A DNA stretch of 64,000 bases, from the NCBI GenBank assembly GCA_000745135.1, contig JQNH01000001.1, positions 2,232,001 through 2,296,000 of the forward strand, given 5' to 3'. The notes beneath the pieces were generated by a model. The model made no database searches, was not told the DNA's origin, and saw only the letters and a program-made list of their open reading frames with translations. Positions 55,100 through 64,000 of the stretch are shown here, piece after piece; within the stretch, counting starts at the first letter, position 1; every line of letters starts with the position of its first letter. The stretch comes from Rhizobiales bacterium YIM 77505. Its GTDB lineage: Bacteria; Pseudomonadota; Alphaproteobacteria; Rhizobiales; Beijerinckiaceae. The translations under genes and the position numbers were made by a program.

Positions 55100-55915
55100 A
55101 TGGCAAAGGTCGTTGTGGTGACGTCCGGCAAGGGCGGAGTGGGCAAGACCACATCCACCGCCGCGCTCGGCGCGGCGCTGGCGCAGACGGGACAAAACGT
55201 TGTCGTGGTCGATTTTGACGTCGGCTTACGGAATCTCGACCTCGTCATGGGCGCCGAGCGGCGGGTCGTCTATGATCTCATCAACGTCGTTCAGGGAGAC
55301 GCCAAGCTCGCCCAGGCGCTGATCCGCGACAAGCGGCTCGACAATCTTTCCATTCTTCCCGCCTCCCAGACCCGCGACAAGGATGCGCTCACGGAAGACG
55401 GCGTCGCCCGGGTGATGGGCGAGTTGCGCGAGAAATTCGATTGGGTGATCTGCGACAGCCCCGCGGGCATCGAACGCGGCGCGACGCTCGCCATGCGCCA
55501 TGCGGATCTCGCCGTGGTCGTCACCAACCCGGAAGTATCCTCCGTGCGCGACTCCGACCGCATCATTGGCCTCCTCGACTCCAAGACCGAAAAGGCCGAG
55601 AAGGGCGAGCGCATGGACAAGCATCTCCTGCTGACCCGCTATGACGCAGGACGGGCGCAGCGCGGCGAGATGCTGAACGTCGAGGACGTTCTCGAGATCC
55701 TGTCGATCCCGCTCCTCGGCATCATCCCCGAAAGCGAGGAGGTGCTGAGAGCTTCCAACATGGGCTCGCCGGTGACGCTCAGCAACGTCAATTGCGCCCC
55801 GTCGCGGGCCTACATGGATGCAGCCCGACGACTCATGGGCGAAACCCTGCCCGTGACGATCCCGCCCGAACGGCGCGGTCTGTTCAGCAAGTTCTTCGCG
55901 CGGAGGGCGGCATGA
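55100..55915 (+). CDS. minD: Septum site-determining ATPase MinD
   Basis: 271 residues. Deviant Walker A S-G-K11-G-G-V-G-K16-T with the signature lysine, and a C-terminal amphipathic helix ([12 protein letters not shown]) for membrane binding. It binds MinC and is stimulated by MinE to produce pole oscillation. It overlaps minE by 4 bp. Confidence 0.96.
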   Translation: MAKVVVVTSGKGGVGKTTSTAALGAALAQTGQNVVVVDFDVGLRNLDLVMGAERRVVYDLINVVQGDAKLAQALIRDKRLDNLSILPASQTRDKDALTEDGVARVMGELREKFDWVICDSPAGIERGATLAMRHADLAVVVTNPEVSSVRDSDRIIGLLDSKTEKAEKGERMDKHLLLTRYDAGRAQRGEMLNVEDVLEILSIPLLGIIPESEEVLRASNMGSPVTLSNVNCAPSRAYMDAARRLMGETLPVTIPPERRGLFSKFFARRAA

Positions 55916-56184
55916 AGGTCCTCTCTCTCTTCCGTCGCCAGAGCTCGGCGCCCGTGGCGCGCGAGCGGCTTCAAGTGCTGCTTGCCCATGAGCGCGCGGT
56001 CATCGGCGGCCGATCCGACCTTGTCTCCGTCCTTCGCGAGGAGATCCTGGCCGTCATCGCCAAGCACGTGTCCGTGGACCGCGAGAAGATCCGCGTGAAG
56101 ATGGACCGCGACGGCTCGGTCGCCACGCTCGAGGTGGACATCGAGATCCGCGCGCCTTCGAGCGAGCTTGCCTTGAGCGCCTGA
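55912..56184 (+). CDS. minE: Cell division topological specificity factor MinE
   Basis: 90 residues from the ATG within the minD stop (ATGA). The N-terminal MinD-contact helix ([14 protein letters not shown]) and membrane-binding LSLFRR start are followed by the dimerisation domain. It stimulates MinD ATPase and sets midcell. Confidence 0.94.
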   Translation: MKVLSLFRRQSSAPVARERLQVLLAHERAVIGGRSDLVSVLREEILAVIAKHVSVDREKIRVKMDRDGSVATLEVDIEIRAPSSELALSA

Positions 56185-56205
56185 GACGCAAGACTCCGCT
56201 GCTCC

Positions 56206-56244
56206 TGCCTGGCGCGCTTGTTGACAAGCCGTTTCCGCCAGGCA
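56206..56244. repeat. Nested inverted repeat after minE
   Basis: The outer arms TGCCTGGCG (56206-56214) and CGCCAGGCA (56236-56244) enclose an inner GCTTGT/ACAAGC hairpin (56216-56229). There is no T-run; it may be a folded RNA or DNA element between minE and the next gene. Confidence 0.5.
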
Positions 56245-56255
56245 AGCGTCCTGCG

Positions 56256-57170
56256 ATGACTGCCCTCGGAGCGCCGCGCGACGTCGTCGAGGTCGGCGTG
56301 GTGGCGCGGCGTGCCCTCGCCGACGGCGCTCAGGGGCACGTCGCTGCGGCGTTCGAGCGAAGCTGCTACATCGAGATTGAAGGCGCCTGGGCGTGCGTCG
56401 GCCCGCTGGAGCTTGGCTCTAGCCCCCTCAATGTGCTGCTTTCCTGGGTTGGCCGTCCTCGCCTGCCTGCGCGCGGCGAGCCCGTCCAGGTGCTCGGCCC
56501 GCTCCTTCTCATCGGCGATGTCGTCCGCGCTTCTCTTCGCCATGCGGCGGTTTGGCATCCTGCCCCACCGGCGGCATGGACTCCGACCACGCTCGATGCG
56601 GGGCTGAAAGCCTTCGACGCCCTGACCGAGGGTCCGCCTCCGCGGGATGCGTTTCGTCTGATTCGCCCCTCGGCCGAGGCAGATGCCACACCTGCCCTCG
56701 CCGCGGCGGCGCGCGGGCCGGCACGTGGCCTCGCAGAACTCCTTCGCAAGGGCTTTGCCCTGCCAGGGCCGGAGCGCGAGCTCGATGGCTCGGTCTGCCA
56801 GGACCTGTTGGGCCTCGGACCCGGCCTGACGCCGTCCGGCGACGACGTGATCGGCGGGGCGCTGCTGGCGCTTGCCCTCGTCGGGCGCAACGATCTTCGA
56901 GACCGTCTCTGGGCGTCCTTGCGGGAACGAGCGGCGATCGCCACCAACCCCATCAGCCTCGCCCATCTTTCCGCAGCGGCGGAGGGCTACGGCGCTGCCG
57001 CCCTCCATGACGCGCTGGCGAGCCTTCTCGCAGGTGCCGTCGAGCGCCTCCCCGCCGCACTGGCGCGCCTCGACACCCTCGGCCACAGCTCGGGATGGGA
57101 CGGCCTCGCAGGAGCCTTGATCGCGCTTCGTGCCTTTCGCGACGCCTCTCATCCGCCTTTGGGCGAATAG
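56256..57170 (+). CDS. DUF2877 domain protein (AllH-like)
   Basis: 304 residues with the family core GLGPGLTPSGDDVIGGALLAL near residue 190 and NPISLAHLSAAAEGYG after it. The DUF2877 family includes AllH, part of oxamate carbamoyltransferase in purine-ureide breakdown. Its partners FdrA/AllFG are absent here. It lies 71 bp after minE and may or may not be in the same transcript. The specific function is unknown. Confidence 0.8.
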   Translation: MTALGAPRDVVEVGVVARRALADGAQGHVAAAFERSCYIEIEGAWACVGPLELGSSPLNVLLSWVGRPRLPARGEPVQVLGPLLLIGDVVRASLRHAAVWHPAPPAAWTPTTLDAGLKAFDALTEGPPPRDAFRLIRPSAEADATPALAAAARGPARGLAELLRKGFALPGPERELDGSVCQDLLGLGPGLTPSGDDVIGGALLALALVGRNDLRDRLWASLRERAAIATNPISLAHLSAAAEGYGAAALHDALASLLAGAVERLPAALARLDTLGHSSGWDGLAGALIALRAFRDASHPPLGE

Positions 57171-57182
57171 CGCGCTGCCCGA

Positions 57183-58118
57183 TCAAGCGGCCCAAATGGC
57201 CTCAAGCAGCAGCCCTACGAACAGGAGCGCGCCGGCATCGCGGTTCGACCGGAACAGCCGCAAGCAGACGGCCGGAGCCCGCACGTCAAGGCGCATCATC
57301 TGCCAAGCGAGATGGCCCGCGAAGGCCGCCAGTCCCGCAAAGCCGAGCCAGCCGGATCCAGCAAGTGCCAGGGCCGCACCGATGAAGACGACGGCGGCCG
57401 CGTAAAGAGCCCCGATTGCCGCTCGGCTGCCGCGGCCGAACAGGCGCGAAGTGGAGCGCACGCCGATGACGGCATCGTCCCGCTCGTCCTGATGGCCATA
57501 GATGGTGTCATAACCGATGCACCAGGCAATGCCGCCAAGATAAAGCAGCAAAGGCGCGAGCGACAGCGAGGCGAAGACCGCCGCCCAGCCCATGAGCGCG
57601 CCCCAGGCGAAAGCAAGCCCGAGCACCAGCTGCGGAGCCCAGAAGAACCGCTTCATCAACGGATAGATCGCGACCAGCACGAGAGATAGGCAGCCGAGGG
57701 CGACGGCGAAGCCGTTGAACTGCAGGAGGACCACAAGGCCGACCAAGCTCTGCAGCGCGGCGAAGGCGAGGGCTCCGAGGGGGCTTACCTGGCCCGCCGG
57801 CAGCGGACGGTTGCGGGTGCGTTCGACCCTCGCATCGATGTCGCGGTCCAGAAAGTCGTTCCAGGTCGAGCCCGCGCCGCGCATGACGAAAGCGCCGAGG
57901 CCAAAGAGCACAAGATGCGCCGGCAATGAAGAGGCGTCTGCGGCGGCCCTGGCGGCGAGCGCCGCCGACCACCAGCACGGCCACATGAGCAGCCAAGCCC
58001 CGATGGGCCGATCGAATCGGCCAAGCCGCAGCCAGGGCTTGAGCCAAACGGGGGCGTAGCGATCGACCCAGTTGCCCTGCGGCGCATCGGCCACGATGAC
58101 GTCGGCGGGACCAGCCAT
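57183..58118 (-). CDS. ubiA: 4-hydroxybenzoate polyprenyltransferase
   Basis: 311 residues from the ATG at 58118. First aspartate motif N-D-F-L-D-R-D-I-D at about 90 and second motif YDTIYGHQDERDD at about 200, within nine helices. It attaches the polyprenyl tail to 4-hydroxybenzoate in ubiquinone synthesis. It is convergent with the DUF2877 gene (12 bp between stops). Confidence 0.94.
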   Translation of the reverse strand: MAGPADVIVADAPQGNWVDRYAPVWLKPWLRLGRFDRPIGAWLLMWPCWWSAALAARAAADASSLPAHLVLFGLGAFVMRGAGSTWNDFLDRDIDARVERTRNRPLPAGQVSPLGALAFAALQSLVGLVVLLQFNGFAVALGCLSLVLVAIYPLMKRFFWAPQLVLGLAFAWGALMGWAAVFASLSLAPLLLYLGGIAWCIGYDTIYGHQDERDDAVIGVRSTSRLFGRGSRAAIGALYAAAVVFIGAALALAGSGWLGFAGLAAFAGHLAWQMMRLDVRAPAVCLRLFRSNRDAGALLFVGLLLEAIWAA

Positions 58119-58529
58119 GAGCACCTGTCGACGGAAGGGAGGGTCCGGCGGGATTGGAATGCAACCAGACCCCGACGAGCGAGGCGAGCTATTCGAAAGG
58201 CCCAGCAAAATCAACGATCGCGAAGTCGGTTACCAGGCATGTTCTCCTTTTGTTCCAATCGATTATCGGTGAACCGTGCTTCTAAATGCACGAAAACCTC
58301 GAACACTGGGTCCGCGGCTATGCAGCGCGATGCCCGCCGCCCATCGGGAGCGGCCACGGCCACGGCATGGCGAGCATTCTGCGAAAGGGCGTCGCATCAA
58401 GCCGCACGCCCCGGCCACCGCAAACAAGATCACAGAACGTCATCGGCCAGCAATTGTTGACAACACATGAACCATGGATAGGGTGCCGCGCGCTTCGAGC
58501 AGCCTACCAGGCTGCATCATCAAGGGTCT
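58119..58529. promoter_or_regulatory. Divergent region between ubiA and rfbB
   Basis: 411 bp without a convincing gene. Visible items: GTTC-N7-GTTC at 58241-58255, the alphaproteobacterial SOS-box pattern. On the minus strand the same bases form an AAAAGGAG ribosome site for a 9-codon frame (start 58240). TTGACA at 58457-58462, 16 bp before TAGGGT, is a possible rfbB promoter. Confidence 0.4.
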
Positions 58530-59597
58530 ATGACATTGACACGCAAGGTGTTGGTGACCGGCGGGGCCGGCTTCATTGGCTCGGCGGTGTGCCGTCACTT
58601 GGTCGGCAGCGGTTGCGAGGTCCTGAATCTCGACAAGCTGACCTATGCGGGCAATCTTGCCTCGCTCAGATCCATCGATGACGCACCGAATTATCGCTTC
58701 GCCCGGGTTGACATCTGCGACCAGGCAGCGGTGGCGGAGCAGTTCGAGGCGTTCCAGCCCGACCATGTGCTGCATCTGGCGGCCGAAAGCCATGTCGACC
58801 GCTCGATCGTCGGGGCGCGGGAGTTCGTCGACACCAACATCGTCGGCACCTTCGTCATGCTGGAGGTCGCCCGCGGCTATTGGAGCAAACTCCCCGCTGC
58901 CCGCAAGGAGGGCTTCCGCTTCCTCCACGTCTCCACCGACGAGGTCTATGGGTCGCTGGGCGAGGACGGGTTGTTCACGGAAGAGACGCCCTATGACCCG
59001 AGCTCACCCTATTCGGCATCGAAGGCCGCGGCCGACCATCTCGTCTCTGCCTGGGTGCGCACTTACGGCTTCCCGGCCGTGATCTCGAACTGCTCGAACA
59101 ACTACGGGCCCTATCACTTCCCCGAGAAGCTCATTCCCCTCGCCATCCTCAACGCGCTCCACGGCAAGCCGCTGCCGGTCTACGGCAAAGGCGAGAATGT
59201 GCGCGACTGGCTCTACGTGGAGGATCACGCCCGGGCGCTTGACCTCATCGTGCAGCGCGGCCGCATCGGCGAGAAGTACAATGTCGGTGGGCGTAACGAG
59301 CGCCGCAACATCGAGGTCGTGCGCACCATCTGCTCCATTCTCGACGAACTGCGGCCGCAAGCTGCGCCCCATGAGCGCCTCATCACCTTCGTGACCGACC
59401 GGCCGGGGCACGATCACCGCTATGCCATCGACGCCAGCAAGCTCGAGACGGAGCTCGGCTGGCGGGCCGAGGAGACCTTCGAGACCGGCATCCGGAAGAC
59501 GGTGCAGTGGTATCTCGACAATGAGTGGTGGTGGCGGCCGCTGCGCGAGAAGGTCTATGCCGGCGAGCGGCTCGGCTTGTTGACGGCTGCCGAGTAA
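58530..59597 (+). CDS. rfbB: dTDP-glucose 4,6-dehydratase
   Basis: 355 residues, extended [11 protein letters not shown] nucleotide loop at 11-18, the [10 protein letters not shown] segment, catalytic YSASK and [18 protein letters not shown]. It makes dTDP-4-keto-6-deoxyglucose, step 2 of dTDP-L-rhamnose synthesis. It leads the rfbBDAC operon; rfbD starts one base after its stop. Confidence 0.96.
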   Translation: MTLTRKVLVTGGAGFIGSAVCRHLVGSGCEVLNLDKLTYAGNLASLRSIDDAPNYRFARVDICDQAAVAEQFEAFQPDHVLHLAAESHVDRSIVGAREFVDTNIVGTFVMLEVARGYWSKLPAARKEGFRFLHVSTDEVYGSLGEDGLFTEETPYDPSSPYSASKAAADHLVSAWVRTYGFPAVISNCSNNYGPYHFPEKLIPLAILNALHGKPLPVYGKGENVRDWLYVEDHARALDLIVQRGRIGEKYNVGGRNERRNIEVVRTICSILDELRPQAAPHERLITFVTDRPGHDHRYAIDASKLETELGWRAEETFETGIRKTVQWYLDNEWWWRPLREKVYAGERLGLLTAAE

Positions 59598-59598
59598 G

Positions 59599-60498
59599 AT
59601 GCGGCTTCTCGTCACCGGGCAGTCCGGACAGGTCTTGACCGCGCTTGTCGAGCGCGGCCGGGAGGCGGGAATTGAGGTCATCCCGGTCGGGCGGCCGGCA
59701 CTCGATCTTGCAGCGCCTGGTGACCTCGTCGCCCTCTTCCGCCCCTGGAAGCCCGATGTCGTCGTCAACGCCGCCGCCTACACGGCCGTCGACCAGGCGG
59801 AGAGCGAACCGGAGCTCGCCATGGCGGTGAACGGGGCGGGCGCGGGGGTGGTGGCGGCAGCGGCCAAGGCCCTGGGCTGCCCGGTGATCCAGCTGTCGAC
59901 GGATTACGTCTTCGACGGCGCCAAGCCTGAGCCTTATGTGGAGAGCGATCCGGTCGGCCCAATCGGCGCCTATGGGCGCAGCAAGCTTGCCGGCGAAGAG
60001 GCGGTGGCGGCGGCGAACCCGGATCATGCCATCTTGCGTACGGCTTGGGTCTTTGCCGCCAATGGCAAGAACTTCGTGCGTACCATGCTTCGCTTGGCTG
60101 AGAGCCGGTCCGAGGTCAGCGTTGTCGCCGATCAGCGCGGCTGTCCGAGCTATGCTCCTGACATCGCCGACGGCGTCATCGCCGTCGCCCGGAACCTCGT
60201 CGGCAAGCGCGACAATCCCGAGCTGCGCGGGGTGTTTCATCTGTGCGGCTCCGGCGAGACGGATTGGGCTGGCTTTGCCGAGGCCATCTTCGCGGAAGCG
60301 CAGGCGCGGGGCGGCCCGGCCGCGCGAGTCCGGCGGATCGCCACGGCGGACTATCCGACCCCGGCGCGCCGACCCGCCAACTCGCGACTTGACGGCAGCA
60401 AGCTCAAGGCCGTGCACGGGGTCGTCCTGCCGCATTGGCGGGATGCGCTCGGCCGCTGCCTCGACCGGCTGCTCGGGGGCAGCCGGATGAAACCTTGA
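59599..60498 (+). CDS. rfbD: dTDP-4-dehydrorhamnose reductase
   Basis: 299 residues. GxxGQ loop (TGQSGQVL), STDYVFDG and catalytic Y-G-R-S-K. It performs the last step, reducing dTDP-4-keto-L-rhamnose with NADPH. It follows rfbB directly and precedes rfbA by 75 bp. Confidence 0.95.
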   Translation: MRLLVTGQSGQVLTALVERGREAGIEVIPVGRPALDLAAPGDLVALFRPWKPDVVVNAAAYTAVDQAESEPELAMAVNGAGAGVVAAAAKALGCPVIQLSTDYVFDGAKPEPYVESDPVGPIGAYGRSKLAGEEAVAAANPDHAILRTAWVFAANGKNFVRTMLRLAESRSEVSVVADQRGCPSYAPDIADGVIAVARNLVGKRDNPELRGVFHLCGSGETDWAGFAEAIFAEAQARGGPAARVRRIATADYPTPARRPANSRLDGSKLKAVHGVVLPHWRDALGRCLDRLLGGSRMKP

Positions 60499-60573
60499 GC
60501 GTGGCAGCCTTAAGCCGCTTCGACTGTTCACTCTGATCCATCCGCTTGGCGCATTCCAGGCTAAGGAGGCGAC

Positions 60574-61449
60574 ATGAAGGGCATCATTCTCGCCGGGGGC
60601 AGCGGTACGCGGCTGCATCCGATCACATTGGCGGTCTCCAAGCAGCTCGTGCCGATCTACGACAAGCCGATGGTCTATTATCCCCTGTCGGTGCTGATGC
60701 TCGCCGGCATCCGCGACATCCTGGTGATCTCGACGCCGCACGATCTGCCGCTGTTCCGGCGGCTGCTCGGTTCCGGCGAGCAATGGGGGGTGCGCTTTTC
60801 CTATGCGGAGCAGCCGGTCCCGAACGGGCTCGCTCAGGCGTTCGTGATCGGGGAGGAGTTCGTGGCCGGCGACCGCGCCACCTTGGTCTTAGGAGACAAC
60901 ATCTTCTACGGCGCCGGCCTCACCCATCTTCTCGACGATGCGATGGGGCGTGAGACCGGGGCGACCGTCTTTGCCTACCACGTGCCTGATCCGGAGCGGT
61001 ATGGGGTTGTGGAGTTCGACCGGAACGGGCGCGCCCTGTCCATCGAGGAGAAGCCGAAGGTACCGCGCTCGAACTGGGCGGTGACAGGGCTTTATGTCTA
61101 CGACCGCGACATCGTTTCCATCGCCAAGTCGATCAAGCCCTCGGCGCGCGGGGAGTACGAGATCACAGATGTGAATCGCACCTATCTCGAACGAGGCGAT
61201 CTTCATGTGATGCGCATGGGCCGCGGCTATGCCTGGCTTGACACCGGCACACCGGACTCCCTCACCGATGCCTCGAGCTTCGTGCGCACGCTCGAGGCGC
61301 GTCAGGGTACCCGCATCTGCTGCCCCGAGGAGATCGCCTTCGAGAAGGGCTTCATCGATGCGGCCCAGCTGCGCAAGCTTGCGGCGGATTTGGGCAAGAG
61401 CACCTATGGCGCTTATCTGGAGCAGGTGTTACGCGAGCGCGGTTACTGA
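60574..61449 (+). CDS. rfbA: Glucose-1-phosphate thymidylyltransferase
   Basis: 291 residues, the usual RmlA length. [11 protein letters not shown] at the start, [14 protein letters not shown], the LGDNIFYG metal site and the EITDVN segment. It activates glucose 1-phosphate with dTTP, step 1 of the pathway. AAGGAGG lies upstream of the ATG. Confidence 0.96.
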   Translation: MKGIILAGGSGTRLHPITLAVSKQLVPIYDKPMVYYPLSVLMLAGIRDILVISTPHDLPLFRRLLGSGEQWGVRFSYAEQPVPNGLAQAFVIGEEFVAGDRATLVLGDNIFYGAGLTHLLDDAMGRETGATVFAYHVPDPERYGVVEFDRNGRALSIEEKPKVPRSNWAVTGLYVYDRDIVSIAKSIKPSARGEYEITDVNRTYLERGDLHVMRMGRGYAWLDTGTPDSLTDASSFVRTLEARQGTRICCPEEIAFEKGFIDAAQLRKLAADLGKSTYGAYLEQVLRERGY

Positions 61450-61477
61450 GCGGCGCGGCGCATCCTGAGTTGGCTGC

Positions 61478-62044
61478 ATGAAGATCACTCCCCTCTCGAT
61501 TCCAGGGCTCTTGTTGATTGAGCCGACACGCATCGGCGACCACCGCGGCTTCTTCTCGGAGACGTTTCGGGCGGACCTGTTCGAGGCGGCGGCCGGCCCG
61601 GTCCGCTTCGTGCAGGATAATCATTCGCTCTCCGCCGCCCGCGGCACGATCCGCGGCCTGCACTACCAGAAGAACCCCCGCGCACAGGGCAAGCTGGTAC
61701 GGGTGGTGCGCGGTGCCATCTTCGATGTGGCGGTGGATATTCGTGGAGGATCGCCGACCTATGGCCGCCACGAGGCCGTGGAACTCTCGGCCGAGAACTG
61801 GCGCCAGCTGTGGATCCCGGCCGGCTTCCTCCACGGCTTCTGCACCCTGACCGAGAACGCCGAGGTCATCTACAAGGTCACGGACTACTACAGCCGTGAA
61901 CATGACGCCGGCGTGCGTTGGAACGATCCGGACATCGGCATTCCGTGGCCCGTCGCCGAAGCCGAGGCGCAACTCTCGGAGAAAGACAGGACTGCGCCGC
62001 TCCTGCGCGAGATCGGGACGCAGTTCACATACGCGAGCGCCTGA
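61478..62044 (+). CDS. rfbC: dTDP-4-dehydrorhamnose 3,5-epimerase
   Basis: 188 residues, a cupin fold. FVQDNHSLSAARGTIRGLHYQ contains the catalytic histidine, and the Tyr-containing KVTDYYSREHDAGVRWNDP segment closes the site. It is step 3 of the pathway. It is the last recognised rhamnose gene, 33 bp before the ion-channel-like pair. Confidence 0.95.
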   Translation: MKITPLSIPGLLLIEPTRIGDHRGFFSETFRADLFEAAAGPVRFVQDNHSLSAARGTIRGLHYQKNPRAQGKLVRVVRGAIFDVAVDIRGGSPTYGRHEAVELSAENWRQLWIPAGFLHGFCTLTENAEVIYKVTDYYSREHDAGVRWNDPDIGIPWPVAEAEAQLSEKDRTAPLLREIGTQFTYASA

Positions 62045-62077
62045 ACAGCGCCGCCTGAGGTTCCGATTGGAGCACGC

Positions 62078-62977
62078 ATGATCCTCGTCTTGGCGCTTGC
62101 CGCCGGCCTTGTCGTGGTCGCAGTCCTGGTCCGACTCCTCCAGCAGGGCGCCTCCGCGCCCTTCTCGGCGGTCGGCCAGGCTCTGAAACCCCTGCTTGTG
62201 CCCGTCGTCGAGCTCATCAACGAGCCTGCCTTCGTTTACTGCGCTTCGGCTCTCATCGTCCTCTCGGCGCTCGCGGCGATCCTCTTCTACTGGCTGCGCG
62301 TCATCACCCCGGAGCGCGAGAGACTTCGCCGCGCCGAGGTGGAGGTCAAGCTCCTCTCCCGCCCTGTCGCCGGTCAGTGGCAGGAAGAACTGAAAATGAT
62401 CGGCGAGGCCCTGGGCCGCGAAGGGGTGCTGCAGTCGGCCTGGGCTGCTTTCGCCCATGATGCGGCCGAACACCGGCGATTGCCGCTCCGCCGCTTCGCC
62501 GATTACGCCAATCAGGATCCATCGAGCCCTCTGAACCGCGGCGCGGGCCTCATGGCGGCTCTTCCCAGCTACTACACCAGCGTCGGCCTGATCCTCACCT
62601 TCGTCGGCCTCGTGGTGGCGCTTTATTTCGCCGCTCGCGGCTTCCGCTCCGGCGACATGGCCGAGGCGCGCCAGTCGATCATCCAGCTGCTCAACGCGTC
62701 GGCCTTCAAGTTTCTCACCTCGGTGGCGGCCCTCATCAGCGCCCTCCTTGTCAGCGTGGCGCACCGGACCGCCATTTCGCGCTTGCGCCAACAGACTTAC
62801 CAACTGATCGCACTTGTCGACCAGCGCTTGGAGACCCATCGCTTGGCCATGGCCATGGAACCGGGTTCCCAGCAAGACACGCTCGGGCGCCTCGACCTCA
62901 TCCTCGATGAGCTGAGAGGAATGCGGGCGGCCCTGGCATCGATGCAAACGGGTGTTCGAGAGCGAGCCGTTTCATGA
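62078..62977 (+). CDS. MotA/TolQ/ZorA-like membrane protein, unknown system
   Basis: 299 residues. Membrane helices at about 2-20, 51-73, 166-187 and 211-229, with a cytoplasmic region between the second and third and a helical, coiled-coil-prone tail (231-290). Helices 3 and 4 (YYTSVGLILTFVGLVVALYF; FKFLTSVAALISALLVSVAH) resemble the pore helices of MotA/ExbB/ZorA subunits. It overlaps the next gene by 4 bp (ATGA). The operon position directly after rfbC suggests co-expression. I cannot name the system. Confidence 0.6.
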   Translation: MILVLALAAGLVVVAVLVRLLQQGASAPFSAVGQALKPLLVPVVELINEPAFVYCASALIVLSALAAILFYWLRVITPERERLRRAEVEVKLLSRPVAGQWQEELKMIGEALGREGVLQSAWAAFAHDAAEHRRLPLRRFADYANQDPSSPLNRGAGLMAALPSYYTSVGLILTFVGLVVALYFAARGFRSGDMAEARQSIIQLLNASAFKFLTSVAALISALLVSVAHRTAISRLRQQTYQLIALVDQRLETHRLAMAMEPGSQQDTLGRLDLILDELRGMRAALASMQTGVRERAVS

Positions 62978-63642
62978 CCTCGCATGATGCCGAGCCCGTC
63001 GACTTCAAGCCGTTCTTCGACTTGGCCGTTGGCCTCCTGTTCATTCTTCTCATTCTGATTGCCTCCCAGCTCTTCTTCACGCGGTGGGAGAGTGCTCCTT
63101 CTCCCGCCGAACAGGCCGCACGCGCGCAAGAAGCGCGACGGATCGCGCATAAGGCTGCGGTGGACGCCATGCTGGACGAGGTTCTGCGACGCTTGCGCGA
63201 GGCGGGGTTCGCTGCGACCGTCGATCGCGTTGCCAGGCAGATTGCCCTCCCCGCGCGCCAGATCCTCGATGAGGCCGTCGAAGCTCCCGCGAGAGTGGCT
63301 TCGGCGCTCATGGCGGGAGTTGCGTGCACGGGCGAGCCGCGAGCCTGCGCCGGCCCTTCGCTGGCCAGGATCGAGCGGATCGCCTTTCGGCTCCAGGCGG
63401 CGGGTTCTCCGGGGGAGGCTCCACCGGAGACCGCCCGCGTGACAGGCCTTCGGCTCGCCGCGCGGCTGTTCGAAGCGCAGCCCGCCCTGCTTGGCCTGCG
63501 GTCGACCTCCGGAGCGCCGGTCCTCGAAACCCGGATCGCCATCGAACCTGTGCGCGCCGACAGCGCCGGCATGCTATTCAGCATCGGCTTCGATGTGAGG
63601 GACGAGGCTGGCGAGTGGCCGGCCGAGTTGCCGGGACGGTAG
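62974..63642 (+). CDS. MotB/ZorB-like single-span membrane protein, unknown system
   Basis: 222 residues. One membrane helix at about 17-36 preceded by the acidic residue D16 ([22 protein letters not shown]), as in the proton-path aspartate of MotB/ZorB. The periplasmic part is helical at 45-140, has a cysteine pair ([12 protein letters not shown]) and shows no recognisable OmpA-type peptidoglycan-binding domain. It is translationally coupled to the preceding channel-like protein. Confidence 0.6.
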   Translation: MTSHDAEPVDFKPFFDLAVGLLFILLILIASQLFFTRWESAPSPAEQAARAQEARRIAHKAAVDAMLDEVLRRLREAGFAATVDRVARQIALPARQILDEAVEAPARVASALMAGVACTGEPRACAGPSLARIERIAFRLQAAGSPGEAPPETARVTGLRLAARLFEAQPALLGLRSTSGAPVLETRIAIEPVRADSAGMLFSIGFDVRDEAGEWPAELPGR

Positions 63643-63677
63643 CGCACCGACCGTTCTGCCTTCGAAAGGAACGCGAC

Positions 63678-64000
63678 GTGGACGCGCATCTCAAGGCTCT
63701 CGAGGCTGAGGCGATCGGCATCCTGCGGGAGGCGCGTGCGCGCTTCCAGCGCCCGGTCCTGCTCTACTCGATCGGCAAGGACTCCTCCGCCCTGTTGCAT
63801 CTTGCGCGCAAGGCCTTCGCCCCCACCCGGCTGCCCTTCCCGCTGCTGCATGTGGACACGACGTGGAAGTTCCGCGAGATGATCGCCTTCCGCGACGCCC
63901 TTGTGGCTCGGGAAGGGGTCGATCTCATTAAAGCCACGAATGCGGCCGCCCTTAGCGAGGGCATGAACCCCTTCGACTACGACGCCTCCACCTATACAGC
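63678..64000 (+). CDS. cysD: Sulfate adenylyltransferase small subunit (5' part)
   Basis: The first 107 residues up to the window edge. The N-terminus begins with a GTG after AAGGA. It shows the PP-loop [17 protein letters not shown] at about 30-46 and [18 protein letters not shown], typical of CysD. With CysN it makes adenylylsulfate for sulfate assimilation or sulfation. It lies 35 bp after the MotB-like gene. Confidence 0.93.
   Translation, partial: MDAHLKALEAEAIGILREARARFQRPVLLYSIGKDSSALLHLARKAFAPTRLPFPLLHVDTTWKFREMIAFRDALVAREGVDLIKATNAAALSEGMNPFDYDASTYT

Noticed and set aside
62078-63642. Complete Zorya defence system
   Set aside because: Only ZorAB-like proteins are seen; no ZorC, ZorD or ZorE gene is in the window, and the MotB-like protein lacks an OmpA-type domain.

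Overview
The window is GC-rich chromosomal DNA of an alphaproteobacterium, most likely order Hyphomicrobiales (Rhizobiales). The pointers are a class I lysyl-tRNA synthetase, a MucR/Ros-type regulator, a CtrA-like box ahead of minCDE, ATP-grasp-free central genes of alphaproteobacterial type, and many carboxylate and aromatic-acid uptake systems. I cannot fix the genus from sequence alone; a soil or plant-associated lineage such as Methylobacteriaceae, Chelatococcaceae or Boseaceae is a guess. No rRNA, tRNA, CRISPR array or prophage was seen.

Layout. 1-9430: an electron-transfer pair (2Fe-2S/FAD reductase, cut by the window edge, plus a cytochrome b fused to an ethylbenzene-dehydrogenase-like heme domain), an L,D-transpeptidase, an MBL hydrolase, an SDR, otsA, an AEC carrier and a Pit/DUF47 phosphate pair. 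9591-22922: a catabolic island. One minus-strand run reads pcaH, a GntR regulator, a complete branched-chain-type ABC transporter (SBP, H, M, G, F) and a MetE-like methyltransferase, headed by two identical CTGTATACAG palindromes. Next to it lie a crotonase, a CaiB/BaiF CoA-transferase and, divergently, a second GntR with tctCBA. The genes fit import of aromatic or carboxylic acids, CoA activation and ring cleavage. 22959-26241: an overlapping exonuclease, ATP-dependent DNA ligase and YjbQ cluster.

26370-40617: mixed single genes (MHS-type MFS carrier, orphan LuxR response regulator, DMT exporter with a divergent MocR regulator, esterase, pyrD, S24 repressor, lysK, periplasmic binding protein, GT2 glycosyltransferase, SCO protein) and a 227-bp inverted-repeat element. 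40711-52682: two 846-bp IS5-family copies, two bases different and in the same orientation, bracket about 7 kb. The second copy sits inside what was a compact transport operon: aminotransferase, inositol-monophosphatase-like enzyme, binding protein 2 | IS | fused permease, binding protein 1, ATPase. 52910-58118: MucR, a small hypothetical gene, minCDE, a DUF2877 protein and ubiA.

58530-64000: the dTDP-L-rhamnose operon rfbBDAC, followed closely by a translationally coupled pair of membrane proteins that look like a MotAB/ZorAB-type ion-channel module with no recognised effector domain, and then the start of cysD. That channel pair is the best candidate here for an undescribed system. Other points of note are a transposase whose stop codon comes from the target-site TA, a crotonase lacking both catalytic glutamates, pcaH without pcaG, a MucR lacking its zinc cysteine, and palindromic repeats that have entered reading frames.
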